Assembly: GCA_016287865.1 (NCBI GenBank)
Contig: JAEEXP010000008.1
Location: forward strand, 1 to 42,162
Length of the DNA stretch: 42,162 nucleotides
Reading direction: 5' to 3'
From: Caryophanales bacterium
GTDB lineage: Bacteria > Bacillota_I > Bacilli_A > Izemoplasmatales > UBA1188
Each line of letters opens with the position of its first letter. The first letter of the stretch is position 1. Shown piece after piece: positions 24,161-32,294 of the stretch. The notes under the pieces were generated by a model. That model was not told the origin of the DNA and ran no database searches. It saw only the letters and a list, made by a program, of their open reading frames with translations. Made by a program: the position numbers and the translations under genes.

Positions 24161-24802
24161 CTATAAAAGAGCCATAAAGTGCTCTGCATAGGCTTTCGCA
24201 TAATCTTCAGCTTTAGTAATTGCACTGCCAACTACACATAGGTCACAATATGGTTTAACCTTTTGACCAGTAACCATATTGATTCCGCCATCAATACTAA
24301 TTAAATAGTGAAGATTATTCTTAGTCTTATATTCTTTTAAGTGTTTAACCTTATCTACTGAAGATTCAATGAATGCTTGTCCTCCAGCTCCAGGGTTAAC
24401 ACTCATAACTAATACTAAATCTAACTTATCTAAATACTTATCAAGTACATGTACATCAGTTTCAGGATTAATCGCAAGACCTGCCTTAAGGCCAAGTGAA
24501 TGAATCATATCGATTCTTTCATCCACCTTACCAGTTTCATAGTGGAAGGTAATAAAGTCTGCGCCTGCTTCTTTATACTTTAAGAAATAATTTTCAGGAT
24601 CAGTAACCATTAGATGTACATCAATTACGCTTCTTGGAGAAGCTAAATAAGATTCTTTAACAACTCTTTCATCAAATGAAGTATTAGGAACAAACTTGCC
24701 ATCCATAATATCCATATGAAGAATTGGAAGCATTTGGAATTTAGAATAATATTCTTTTAAATTGTCTTTTGGAGAATTGAGAATTGATAAATTTACCATC
24801 AT
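24161..24802 (-). CDS. rpe: Ribulose-phosphate 3-epimerase
   Basis: Rpe interconverts ribulose 5-phosphate and xylulose 5-phosphate in the pentose phosphate pathway. The 213-residue TIM barrel shows the metal ligands in LHMDIMDGKFVPN, DVHLMVTDP and SIDGGI, plus VMSVNPGAGGQ for phosphate binding. The longer ORF begins MGGNTN, but its ATGGGAGG is the ribosome binding site for the ATG pair at 24802/24799, so I start at 24802. It follows rsgA, the same rsgA-rpe order as Bacillus. Confidence 0.95.
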   Translation of the reverse strand: MMVNLSILNSPKDNLKEYYSKFQMLPILHMDIMDGKFVPNTSFDERVVKESYLASPRSVIDVHLMVTDPENYFLKYKEAGADFITFHYETGKVDERIDMIHSLGLKAGLAINPETDVHVLDKYLDKLDLVLVMSVNPGAGGQAFIESSVDKVKHLKEYKTKNNLHYLISIDGGINMVTGQKVKPYCDLCVVGSAITKAEDYAKAYAEHFMALL

Positions 24803-24803
24803 A

Positions 24804-25682
24804 TTAGTATTTCCTCCCATACACTTTTTTAGCTTGTTTTATCTCTGTATAAATCTTCTTATAGCTCTCATATCTAGTAGCTAAAATATCGCCAGAATTC
24901 ACTAAATCTTTAATCTTACAGTTAGGTTCTGATAAGTGTAAACATTCATTGTATTTGCATTCATTTAAATGTTCTCTAAACTCTGGATAATAGTCTTTAA
25001 GACGTTCTGTCTCTATCTCGCTAAAATCTAGTGATGAGAAGCCAGGTGAGTCTGCGATATACATGCCATCTATATCATATAAAGTTGTCTCACGAGTAGT
25101 ATGTTTACCACGTCCTAAGGCTTTACTAATCTCTTGAGTTTCAAGAGATAGTTCTGGGAATATTGTGTTCAAAAGGTGACTCTTTCCCGCTCCTGTTTGT
25201 CCACTTAAAATAGAGACTTTTCCTTTTAGAAGATTAAAGAGTTCACCTTTTTCTTTTAGTCCATTTATATCAGAATAAAATACATTGTAGTAGTTTTTGT
25301 AGTAAGCCATATATGACTTAATAGTATCGAGTTCTTTTGATTCTAATAAGTCACATTTGGTTATTACAATAATTGGTTTTACATAGTTTCTTTCTATATT
25401 TAGTAAGAATCTATCTAATAAATCTAAATCAAAGTTAGGTGACTTTGAAGACATAATCAAAATAACATAATCAACATTAGAAACTTTAGGTCTTACGAAT
25501 GTATTCTTACGATCATACATCTTTAAAATTGTGGTTTCATTAAATTCCACATCATCTCCAACCTTAGGTTCTAAAGAATGGTATCTAAAAATACCTTTAG
25601 GTTTAACAATATGAATAGTGTTTGATTCTATATCTTTAACACTATATGTACCAGATACTATTTTGATTATTTTACCTTTCAA
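24804..25682 (-). CDS. rsgA: Ribosome small-subunit GTPase RsgA
   Basis: RsgA is a circularly permuted GTPase that checks 30S subunit maturation. The 292-residue protein has an OB fold (about 1-60), then G4 TKCD before G1 GQTGAGKSHLLN and G3 DSPG, the permuted order. A zinc finger CKYNECLHLSEPNC follows. Translation starts at TTG (25682), supported by AGGTGA 7 nt upstream within the end of pfkA and by family alignment (LKGKIIKIVSGTYSV). Confidence 0.95.
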   Translation of the reverse strand: MKGKIIKIVSGTYSVKDIESNTIHIVKPKGIFRYHSLEPKVGDDVEFNETTILKMYDRKNTFVRPKVSNVDYVILIMSSKSPNFDLDLLDRFLLNIERNYVKPIIVITKCDLLESKELDTIKSYMAYYKNYYNVFYSDINGLKEKGELFNLLKGKVSILSGQTGAGKSHLLNTIFPELSLETQEISKALGRGKHTTRETTLYDIDGMYIADSPGFSSLDFSEIETERLKDYYPEFREHLNECKYNECLHLSEPNCKIKDLVNSGDILATRYESYKKIYTEIKQAKKVYGRKY

Positions 25683-25685
25683 AGC

Positions 25686-26807
25686 TTATTCACCTAAATA
25701 AATACCAAGTTCTTTTGCACACTTGATTAGTGGGCAATCGAGTTCAACATTGTGTGCTCCACCTGTAGATGTTTCACCAACAGGTCCATTACCTACGATA
25801 TCAGTAATTGGAACAAATGTATCTTCTCCACCCTTAACAGCTACCATCTTTCCATAATCTTTATTCTTGATAGCTCTGATAGCGAGTGCTCCATATCTAA
25901 AACCAAGAATGATATCGTTAACGTTAGTGTCGCCACCTCTTTGAATATAAGCGAGGTTAGTGTTTCTAACTTCTTGACCAGTGATTGGTTTTAGTTTTTC
26001 TTCAATTTGTTTAGCAAGGATAGCACCTACACCACCAAGTTTAACTGCATCTGGATAGTTCTTATCAATAAATGCAACTTGTTCTTTTCCTCTTTCATGT
26101 GCACCTTCTGATACAACGATTACAGAAGATCTATATCCTTTTTCAAATCTGTCTTTTAAGAATGCTACAATCTTTTCTACTTCATAGTTAATTTCAGGGA
26201 GTAAAATAGCGTCAGCATTTCCTCCAATACCACCTTCAAGCGCAAGCCAACCAGCTTGACGACCCATAACTTCAAGAACCATTACTCTTTCATGAGAGTA
26301 TGCAGTAGTCTTTAATGATTGAACTGCATCAGCAATATGGAAGTATGCAGTAGTGTAACCAAATGATCTATCAGTGTATGGAACATCATTATCGATAGTT
26401 TTTGGAACACAAACAACATTAATACCCTTTCTCATGAAGTCACGTGCAGATGTCATAGAGCCATCACCACCGACAACTACTAAACATTCAACGTCATCTT
26501 CTCTTAAGTTTTTAACAGCGATATCAGAAACATCTTTATATTCATATGTTCCATCATCTTTCTTTACTCTAAAGTTGAATAGATTTGTCTTGTTTGAGTT
26601 TCTAATAATAGAACCACCTTTTCTAGATAAGTCCATTACACTTCTTTCATCAAGTTTAATATAATCGTTTGAAAGTAGTCCATCATATCCTCTTTCAAAA
26701 CCGATAATTTCATAACCTTCTTTAATTCCGCCTCTAACGACAGCCTCAATAACTGCGTTAAGGCCACTACAGTCACCGCCAGATGTTAGCACTGCAATCT
26801 TTTTCAT
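25686..26807 (-). CDS. pfkA: 6-phosphofructokinase (mixed ATP/PPi-type signature)
   Basis: This enzyme phosphorylates fructose 6-phosphate to the 1,6-bisphosphate. The 373-residue protein starts MKKIAVLTSGGDCSGLNAV; I use the internal ATG at 26807 because AGGGAG lies 9 nt upstream and the start fits the family. Substrate motifs are PKTIDNDVPYTD and MGRQAGWLALEGG. The nucleotide position is GGDGS (Gly, as in ATP-dependent enzymes; PPi enzymes have GGDD), but the next key residue is Lys in PKTIDND, as in PPi-dependent and plant-type enzymes. ATP use is therefore most likely. It lies between rlmN and rsgA, where Bacillus has prpC-prkC. Confidence 0.92.
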   Translation of the reverse strand: MKKIAVLTSGGDCSGLNAVIEAVVRGGIKEGYEIIGFERGYDGLLSNDYIKLDERSVMDLSRKGGSIIRNSNKTNLFNFRVKKDDGTYEYKDVSDIAVKNLREDDVECLVVVGGDGSMTSARDFMRKGINVVCVPKTIDNDVPYTDRSFGYTTAYFHIADAVQSLKTTAYSHERVMVLEVMGRQAGWLALEGGIGGNADAILLPEINYEVEKIVAFLKDRFEKGYRSSVIVVSEGAHERGKEQVAFIDKNYPDAVKLGGVGAILAKQIEEKLKPITGQEVRNTNLAYIQRGGDTNVNDIILGFRYGALAIRAIKNKDYGKMVAVKGGEDTFVPITDIVGNGPVGETSTGGAHNVELDCPLIKCAKELGIYLGE

Positions 26808-26809
26808 TT

Positions 26810-27841
26810 TTATATTTCTCCCTTCAATTGTTTTGCTCTTAGTTGTCCGCAAGCGGCATCAATGTCTCCACCCATTTTTCTTCTTCTAGTGACATTTATG
26901 CCCCTCTTTTTTAATGTATCATAAAATACATTAACTGAATCAACTTTTGATGTCTTAAATTCAAATTCCTTAACTTCATTGTAAGGAATTAAGTTTACGT
27001 ATTGATTTAATCCTCTAAGTAAATCAGATAACTCATTAGCGTTTTCTTTTGAATCGTTAATGCCGTCAAGCATTAAGTATTCAAAGGTAATTCTTCTTTT
27101 TGTCTTGTCGTAATAATATTTAATCGCTTCTATTAAATCGCTAAGTTTGTACCTTTTACTTATAGGCATTAACTTATTTCTGATCTCATCATTTGGTGCG
27201 TGAAGAGAAATAGCTAAGTTAATTCCTAAGTTTAAATCAGCTAGTTCATAAATTTTTGGAACAATTCCACAAGTACTCATAGTGATGTGTCTTATTCCAA
27301 TTTCTAGTCCTTTTGGACTATTAATGATGTTGATAAAATTCATAACATTTTCAAAATTATCTAATGGTTCACCAATTCCCATGATAACAATGTGACCAAT
27401 TTTAACGTTAGAATCTTCTTCAACAGTCATAATCTCAGAAACCATTTCTGATGCTTCAAGTTCTCTTTTCTTTTTAAATAAGCCAGATGCGCAGAAGGCA
27501 CATCCCATATTACATCCAACCTCAGATGTAACACATAAACTTATTCCGTAATCATGATACATAAGTACGGTTTCTATTAAAGAATTATCATTTAATCTTA
27601 GAAGATATTTAGTAGTGTTATCACTTGAAACTTCCTTCTTATCAATTTTTGGAAGTTCAAGTGAATAATTACTTACTAAGTATTCTCTTAATTCTTTTTT
27701 AATGTTAGACATTAAGTTAAAATCTTTAACTTTCTTTCTATATACCCAATCAAAGATTTGACTCGATGAGAATTTGGAATATCCTAAAGATACTAACTCA
27801 TCTTTTAAATCTGATTCTTTTATTCCATAAAAAGATTTCAT
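26810..27841 (-). CDS. rlmN: Dual-specificity rRNA/tRNA adenine C2-methyltransferase RlmN
   Basis: RlmN is a radical-SAM enzyme that methylates A2503 of 23S rRNA and A37 of some tRNAs. The 343-residue protein has the iron-sulfur motif CNMGCAFC (CxxxCxxC), GIGEPLDNFENV for SAM binding, and the C-terminal catalytic cysteine in AACGQLRAKQ. Its ATG shares one base with the pheT stop (TAATG), a tight coupling. Confidence 0.96.
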   Translation of the reverse strand: MKSFYGIKESDLKDELVSLGYSKFSSSQIFDWVYRKKVKDFNLMSNIKKELREYLVSNYSLELPKIDKKEVSSDNTTKYLLRLNDNSLIETVLMYHDYGISLCVTSEVGCNMGCAFCASGLFKKKRELEASEMVSEIMTVEEDSNVKIGHIVIMGIGEPLDNFENVMNFINIINSPKGLEIGIRHITMSTCGIVPKIYELADLNLGINLAISLHAPNDEIRNKLMPISKRYKLSDLIEAIKYYYDKTKRRITFEYLMLDGINDSKENANELSDLLRGLNQYVNLIPYNEVKEFEFKTSKVDSVNVFYDTLKKRGINVTRRRKMGGDIDAACGQLRAKQLKGEI

Positions 27842-30201
27842 TATTTTCTTAACTCAATGTTTAGAGATTGGAGTTTATTTAGAATAAGTTCAATCGCATC
27901 ATCAACTTCTTTAGTCTCTAAAGTTCTTGTGTTGTCACCAAATGTAAGTGATACAGCAATTTGTTTCTTGTCTTTACCAAGTGATTCATCTTGGTATAAG
28001 TCAAAGATCTTAACTCCAAGTAAATTCTTTCTTACAGCTCTCTTGATGTTTTCTTCAAGTTCTTTAGCTGTAACAGTGTTATCCATAACTAAAGCTAAAT
28101 CTCTTTCAATAGTTGGATATTTAGAAATCTCTTTAACTGTCTTTAGTTTATGACTTGATTCAAATAACTTAGTTAAAGATATTTCAAAGCAGAATACATT
28201 CTTAACTTCATACTTCTTTTCATAATCTGGATGAATCTTACCAATTACACCAACGTTATCTCTTCCAAGTACAATTGATGCGCTTACACCTGGATGGAAT
28301 CCTTTTAATGGACTAGATGGTTTTACGATTGAATAATTCTTAATTGATAACTTATCAAATAAATCTTCAACGATACCTTTTAGATAAAAGAAATCAACTA
28401 CTTCTTTTTGTCCTTTCCAAAGTGTAGATTCATTTACTCCAGTTAAAGCCATACTTAAGATATAATCTTCACCTTCTTTAGTGTAGCTTCTACCAATTTC
28501 ATAAATAGCTACATCGTTTAACTTACGGTTATTATTATATTTAATTGTCTTAAGTAGTGATGGGATTAATGAATGTCTCATAACGGCTCTATCATCAGAT
28601 AGAGGATTCATTAATTCAATAGTACTTAATTCAGTATTATCAAAATCAACTGCCTCATCTTTTCTAACTAAAGAATATGTGATTACTTCATTTAAATGAT
28701 TTGATAAAGTATGTCTAATATTCTTCATGAAAGTTTGGAATGGAGTAAGTCCTCCAGCTTGATATGAAGCTGGGATTCTTGATTCAATCTTAGAGAGTCC
28801 TGAAATTCTTACTACTTCTTCAATTAAATCTTGATAAGTATCAATGTCAGGTCTTCTCTTAGGAACGAGTACTGTGAATTCTTCACCTTTAAGAGTATTT
28901 TCAAATGAAAGTGAATCAAATACAGTCTTAACTTCATCAAGTGTATAAACTCTTCCAAGTACTTTATTGATTTGAGTTAAAGTAACTTTTACTTCTTTTA
29001 AACTATAGTCATCATTATCGAATGATGATGAATTAGATAATACCTTACCATCAGCAAGTTCAATTAACATCTTTGTGGCTAAGTCTAACGCATACTTAGT
29101 TAAATCAGGATTAATTCCTTTTTCATATCTTAAAGATGATTCAGATTGAAGGCCAAGTCTCTTTGAAGTTTCTTTAATTGATTCAGGATCAAAGTTAGCA
29201 CATTCAAGGAAGATATTCTTAGTGTTATCAGTAACTTCTGATTCAAGTCCACCCATAACACCACCAAGACACATTGGTTTAACTCCATCAGTAATAACGA
29301 TATCAGTATCTTTAAGTACTCTTTCTTTATTATCTAAAGTTATGAATACATCACCTTCTTTAGCATTCTTAACTACAACTTTCTTAGTCTTAATGTAGTC
29401 ATAATCGAATGCGTGTAGTGGGTGGCCAGTAACCATAAGTACATAGTTAGTAATATCAACTACGTTATTAATAGGACGAATATTCATCTTCATTAAGGCA
29501 CCTTTAAGCCAAGCTGGAGATTCTTTAATCTTTACATCTTTAATTACATTTGAGTAATAAGCTCTACATTTAGGTGTTTCAGTTGAAACTGTGATATCTG
29601 AAGATTCCTTAATTCTATCGTATTTAACTTCTTCAATATGCATAGATGAATTAAGCATAGCCTTAGTATCGTATGCAACACCAATGATAGAGAGTAAATC
29701 TTGTCTATTAGGTGTAAGTTCAATTTCAAGAACATTATCATCTAAATGCATATATTTAATTGGGTCTTCACCAAGTGGAGCATCATCATCTAAATAATAG
29801 ATTCCATCATAACCTTGGAACTTAGAATCAATACCAAGTTCTTCTAAAGAACAGTTCATACCACAAGATTCAACGCCTCTTATAACTGCCTTCTTAATTT
29901 CTCCACCAGGAAGTTTAGTACCGATTTGAGCAACGATAACCTTTCTTCCCACTTCTACATTTGGTGCACCACATACAATTTCTTGAGTATGATCACCAAA
30001 ATCTATAGTAGTGATGTGTAAGTGATTTGAATCTGGATGATCAGCAATTTTAATAATCTTTCCAATAACAAGTCCCTTAACATCACAGAATTTATTAAAT
30101 GAATCTACTTCAGCACTTTTTAAAGAGAAGTCTTTAACAAATTCTAATTCATTAACATTTAAATCAACATATTTCTTTAATATCTCAATTGGAATAAGCA
30201 T
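27841..30201 (-). CDS. pheT: Phenylalanyl-tRNA synthetase beta subunit
   Basis: This is the editing and tRNA-binding subunit of the heterotetrameric enzyme. At 786 residues it is full length. An N-terminal EMAP/tRNA-binding domain (about 40-150: DHPDSNHLHITTIDFG) is followed by the B3/B4 editing region (about 210-370), B5 (about 400-470), the catalytic-like core and a C-terminal anticodon-binding FDX-ACB domain (about 690-786, ending in VDDAIELILNKLQSLNIELRK). It starts 11 bp after pheS with AGGAGGAG upstream. Confidence 0.97.
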   Translation of the reverse strand: MLIPIEILKKYVDLNVNELEFVKDFSLKSAEVDSFNKFCDVKGLVIGKIIKIADHPDSNHLHITTIDFGDHTQEIVCGAPNVEVGRKVIVAQIGTKLPGGEIKKAVIRGVESCGMNCSLEELGIDSKFQGYDGIYYLDDDAPLGEDPIKYMHLDDNVLEIELTPNRQDLLSIIGVAYDTKAMLNSSMHIEEVKYDRIKESSDITVSTETPKCRAYYSNVIKDVKIKESPAWLKGALMKMNIRPINNVVDITNYVLMVTGHPLHAFDYDYIKTKKVVVKNAKEGDVFITLDNKERVLKDTDIVITDGVKPMCLGGVMGGLESEVTDNTKNIFLECANFDPESIKETSKRLGLQSESSLRYEKGINPDLTKYALDLATKMLIELADGKVLSNSSSFDNDDYSLKEVKVTLTQINKVLGRVYTLDEVKTVFDSLSFENTLKGEEFTVLVPKRRPDIDTYQDLIEEVVRISGLSKIESRIPASYQAGGLTPFQTFMKNIRHTLSNHLNEVITYSLVRKDEAVDFDNTELSTIELMNPLSDDRAVMRHSLIPSLLKTIKYNNNRKLNDVAIYEIGRSYTKEGEDYILSMALTGVNESTLWKGQKEVVDFFYLKGIVEDLFDKLSIKNYSIVKPSSPLKGFHPGVSASIVLGRDNVGVIGKIHPDYEKKYEVKNVFCFEISLTKLFESSHKLKTVKEISKYPTIERDLALVMDNTVTAKELEENIKRAVRKNLLGVKIFDLYQDESLGKDKKQIAVSLTFGDNTRTLETKEVDDAIELILNKLQSLNIELRK

Positions 30202-30212
30202 AACCTCTCCTC

Positions 30213-31241
30213 CTATAACTTGAATTGTTTGAGTAATCTTAGATCATCACTGTATAAAGATCTAATATCATCAATTCCATATTTAAGCATTGCGATTCTC
30301 TCAACTCCCACACCAAATGCGAAGCCTTGGTATACCTTAGGGTCATATCCACACATACTTAAAACATTATTATTAACCATACCAGCACCAAGGATTTCAA
30401 TCCAGCCAGTATCTTTACATAAAGAGCATCCTTTACCTCTACACTTGAAGCATGAAACATCTACTTCAATTGATGGTTCAGTAAATGGGAAGTACGAAGG
30501 ACGAAGTCTAATTTCTCTATCTTCACCAAAGAGTCTCTTAGCCATAACTTCAAGTGTACCTTTAAGTTCAGCCATAGATGCATCCTTGTTTACAACTAGA
30601 CCTTCAATTTGAGTAAATTGATGTGAATGTGTTGCATCATCTTCATCTCTTCTATAAGCTTTACCTGGGCAGATGATTCTAATATCTTTTTCACCTTTAT
30701 ATTCAAGCATAGTATGAGCTTGAGCAGCACTTGTTTGAGTTCTAAGTAGAGTCTCAACATCTACATAGAATGTATCTTGCATAGCACGTGCAGGGTGATT
30801 CTTTGGAACATTTAAAAGACGGAAGTTGTATTCATCTTTTTCAACTTCAGGTCCATCTTTAACTTCATAACCCATTGAAATAAATAAGTCTTCTACTTCT
30901 TCAATAACTTTTGAAATTACATGAACAGATCCTTCATTGAATTTCTTTCCAGGAAGAGTAACATCCACAGCTTCCTTTTTAAGTTTTTCTTCAACTTCTC
31001 TTTGTTCTAACTCTTTTCTCTTTTCATCAAATAATTGATTTGCGAGCATCTTAAGAGCGTTTACTCTTTCACCAAACGCAGGTTTTTCTTCTTTAGGTAG
31101 GTTCTTCATTTCAAGCATTAATTCTTGAATAGGGCCTTTCTTACCTAAGTATTGAGCTTTAAGTTCGTTTAAAGCTTGAAGATTTAATTTCACATTCTTT
31201 AATTCTTCTTCAAGTTTGCTTCTTAATTCCTCTAGTGTCAT
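30213..31241 (-). CDS. pheS: Phenylalanyl-tRNA synthetase alpha subunit
   Basis: This is the catalytic subunit that activates phenylalanine and charges tRNA-Phe. It has 342 residues. An N-terminal coiled-coil arm (about 1-90) is followed by class II motifs: THSHQFTQIEGLVV (motif 2 region), RPSYFPFTEPSIEVDV, and the C-terminal GFAFGVGVERIAMLKYGI (motif 3). A cysteine-rich segment CFKCRGKGCSLC, as in Bacillus PheS, precedes GWIEILGAGM. GGAGG sits 5 nt before the ATG. Expression is controlled by the T-box just upstream. Confidence 0.98.
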   Translation of the reverse strand: MTLEELRSKLEEELKNVKLNLQALNELKAQYLGKKGPIQELMLEMKNLPKEEKPAFGERVNALKMLANQLFDEKRKELEQREVEEKLKKEAVDVTLPGKKFNEGSVHVISKVIEEVEDLFISMGYEVKDGPEVEKDEYNFRLLNVPKNHPARAMQDTFYVDVETLLRTQTSAAQAHTMLEYKGEKDIRIICPGKAYRRDEDDATHSHQFTQIEGLVVNKDASMAELKGTLEVMAKRLFGEDREIRLRPSYFPFTEPSIEVDVSCFKCRGKGCSLCKDTGWIEILGAGMVNNNVLSMCGYDPKVYQGFAFGVGVERIAMLKYGIDDIRSLYSDDLRLLKQFKL

Positions 31242-31252
31242 AATTCCTCCAT

Positions 31253-31475
31253 AAAAAATATCCTTAAAACAAAAATTTGTCTTAAGGACGAATAATAATC
31301 CGTGGTACCACCTTAATTCTAGATTTCTCTAGCACTTGGTTTGTGTTAACGCAGGTCTTGCGGGAGTGATTGGCTCCACTCGGGAATGAATTCATAAGAC
31401 GCTAATATTGTGATCTCACCATCCACAATTCTCTTGGATTAGTTGAATCTTATTACTACTTTCCTTCAACGTTTT
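31253..31475 (-). promoter_or_regulatory. Phe-specific T-box riboswitch of pheST
   Basis: The minus strand carries the T-box core AAGGTGGTACCACG (31314-31301). A terminator stem of about 13 bp (31261-31288) with the run TATTTTTT follows. Further upstream are the stem I elements AGAGA and GGTGAGA, and a candidate UUC specifier in TGAATTCATTCCC (Phe codon at 31390-31388). Uncharged tRNA-Phe would pair with the specifier and the NCCA end to favour read-through into pheS. Confidence 0.93.
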
Positions 31476-31510
31476 CATATTATTATAATATATGAAAAAG
31501 TAAAGCGCAA
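31472..31510 (-). promoter_or_regulatory. Promoter of pheS with flanking inverted repeat
   Basis: -35 TTGCGC (31510-31505), 17-nt spacer, -10 TATAAT (31487-31482). The -10 is framed by the 9-bp perfect inverted repeat TTTTCATAT/ATATGAAAA (31472-31480 and 31490-31498). Confidence 0.6.
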
Positions 31511-31544
31511 GTGTAGTGTTTGTGATAGATTAAATATTTTATAT

Positions 31545-32294
31545 TTATTTTCTTTTCTTAAGTGTGTATATAAAATAGCTAATTATCTCAAATATAAACA
31601 TCTTAATTAATGAAATATTAAGAATAGAGAGCAAGAATAAATCATATTTTAAATCATCATATTTAATGTTTTCTCTTATAACCTCATAGTATACATGAGA
31701 CATAAAAGTAATAATTAGAACTATTAAAGTTGAAGATAATAGAGACGGGATAATACTAAATGAATCAAAAGTATAATCAAAATAGAGATTAAGTCCCATA
31801 GAAACAAGGAGTGATAATCCAAGCGATACTAAGAAAACAATGATAAAGTTCTTAATCTTATCTCTTAATACAAAGTTAATTAAACTAGTAATGAATAAAG
31901 ACACTACTATTGCGGATGATAAAGACAATAAAATATTTCCAATAATGATTGTGGTATAAGTATTAAGGTTTAAAAAGTAATGTGGAATAGAACCAATACT
32001 TATTCCTTCAAACACCACATACAAAGACATAATTATCTTATTCTTTTTAGATATGAATGATAAAAGAATAAAGAATAAAACTGTGATAAGTGTAGACGAT
32101 AAAGCTACTATAAATGAAACCACATTATCACTAATTAATGCTTGAAATAGAGTAATTGTGGTTAGGTAAAAAATCGCTAGAACTAAGGAAAACAATAGCG
32201 AAAGTATCGAAGAATATTGAACATTCTTCGATACTACTTCATTTGTCTCTATATAGTTTGTCTTTTCTAATAATGGATTAATTGGTTTATACAT
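31545..32294 (-). CDS. BI-1/YccA-like membrane protein
   Basis: The 249-residue protein has about seven membrane spans after an approximately 28-residue cytoplasmic N-terminus (MYKPINPLLEK). YVVFEGISIGSIPHYF resembles the central EGlxxGaiS motif of Bax inhibitor-1/YccA/YetJ proteins (calcium-leak channels in Bacillus). The C-terminus YDLFLLSILNISLIKMFIFEI resembles their final helix; the family's paired C-terminal Asp residues are not clear, so this is a divergent member or a look-alike. Its ATG directly follows the polC stop (TAAATG). Confidence 0.55.
   Translation of the reverse strand: MYKPINPLLEKTNYIETNEVVSKNVQYSSILSLLFSLVLAIFYLTTITLFQALISDNVVSFIVALSSTLITVLFFILLSFISKKNKIIMSLYVVFEGISIGSIPHYFLNLNTYTTIIIGNILLSLSSAIVVSLFITSLINFVLRDKIKNFIIVFLVSLGLSLLVSMGLNLYFDYTFDSFSIIPSLLSSTLIVLIITFMSHVYYEVIRENIKYDDLKYDLFLLSILNISLIKMFIFEIISYFIYTLKKRK

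Noticed and set aside
31242-31475. Separate small gene or tRNA upstream of pheS
   Set aside because: The T-box core, terminator and specifier-like elements account for the region; no tRNA cloverleaf was found.
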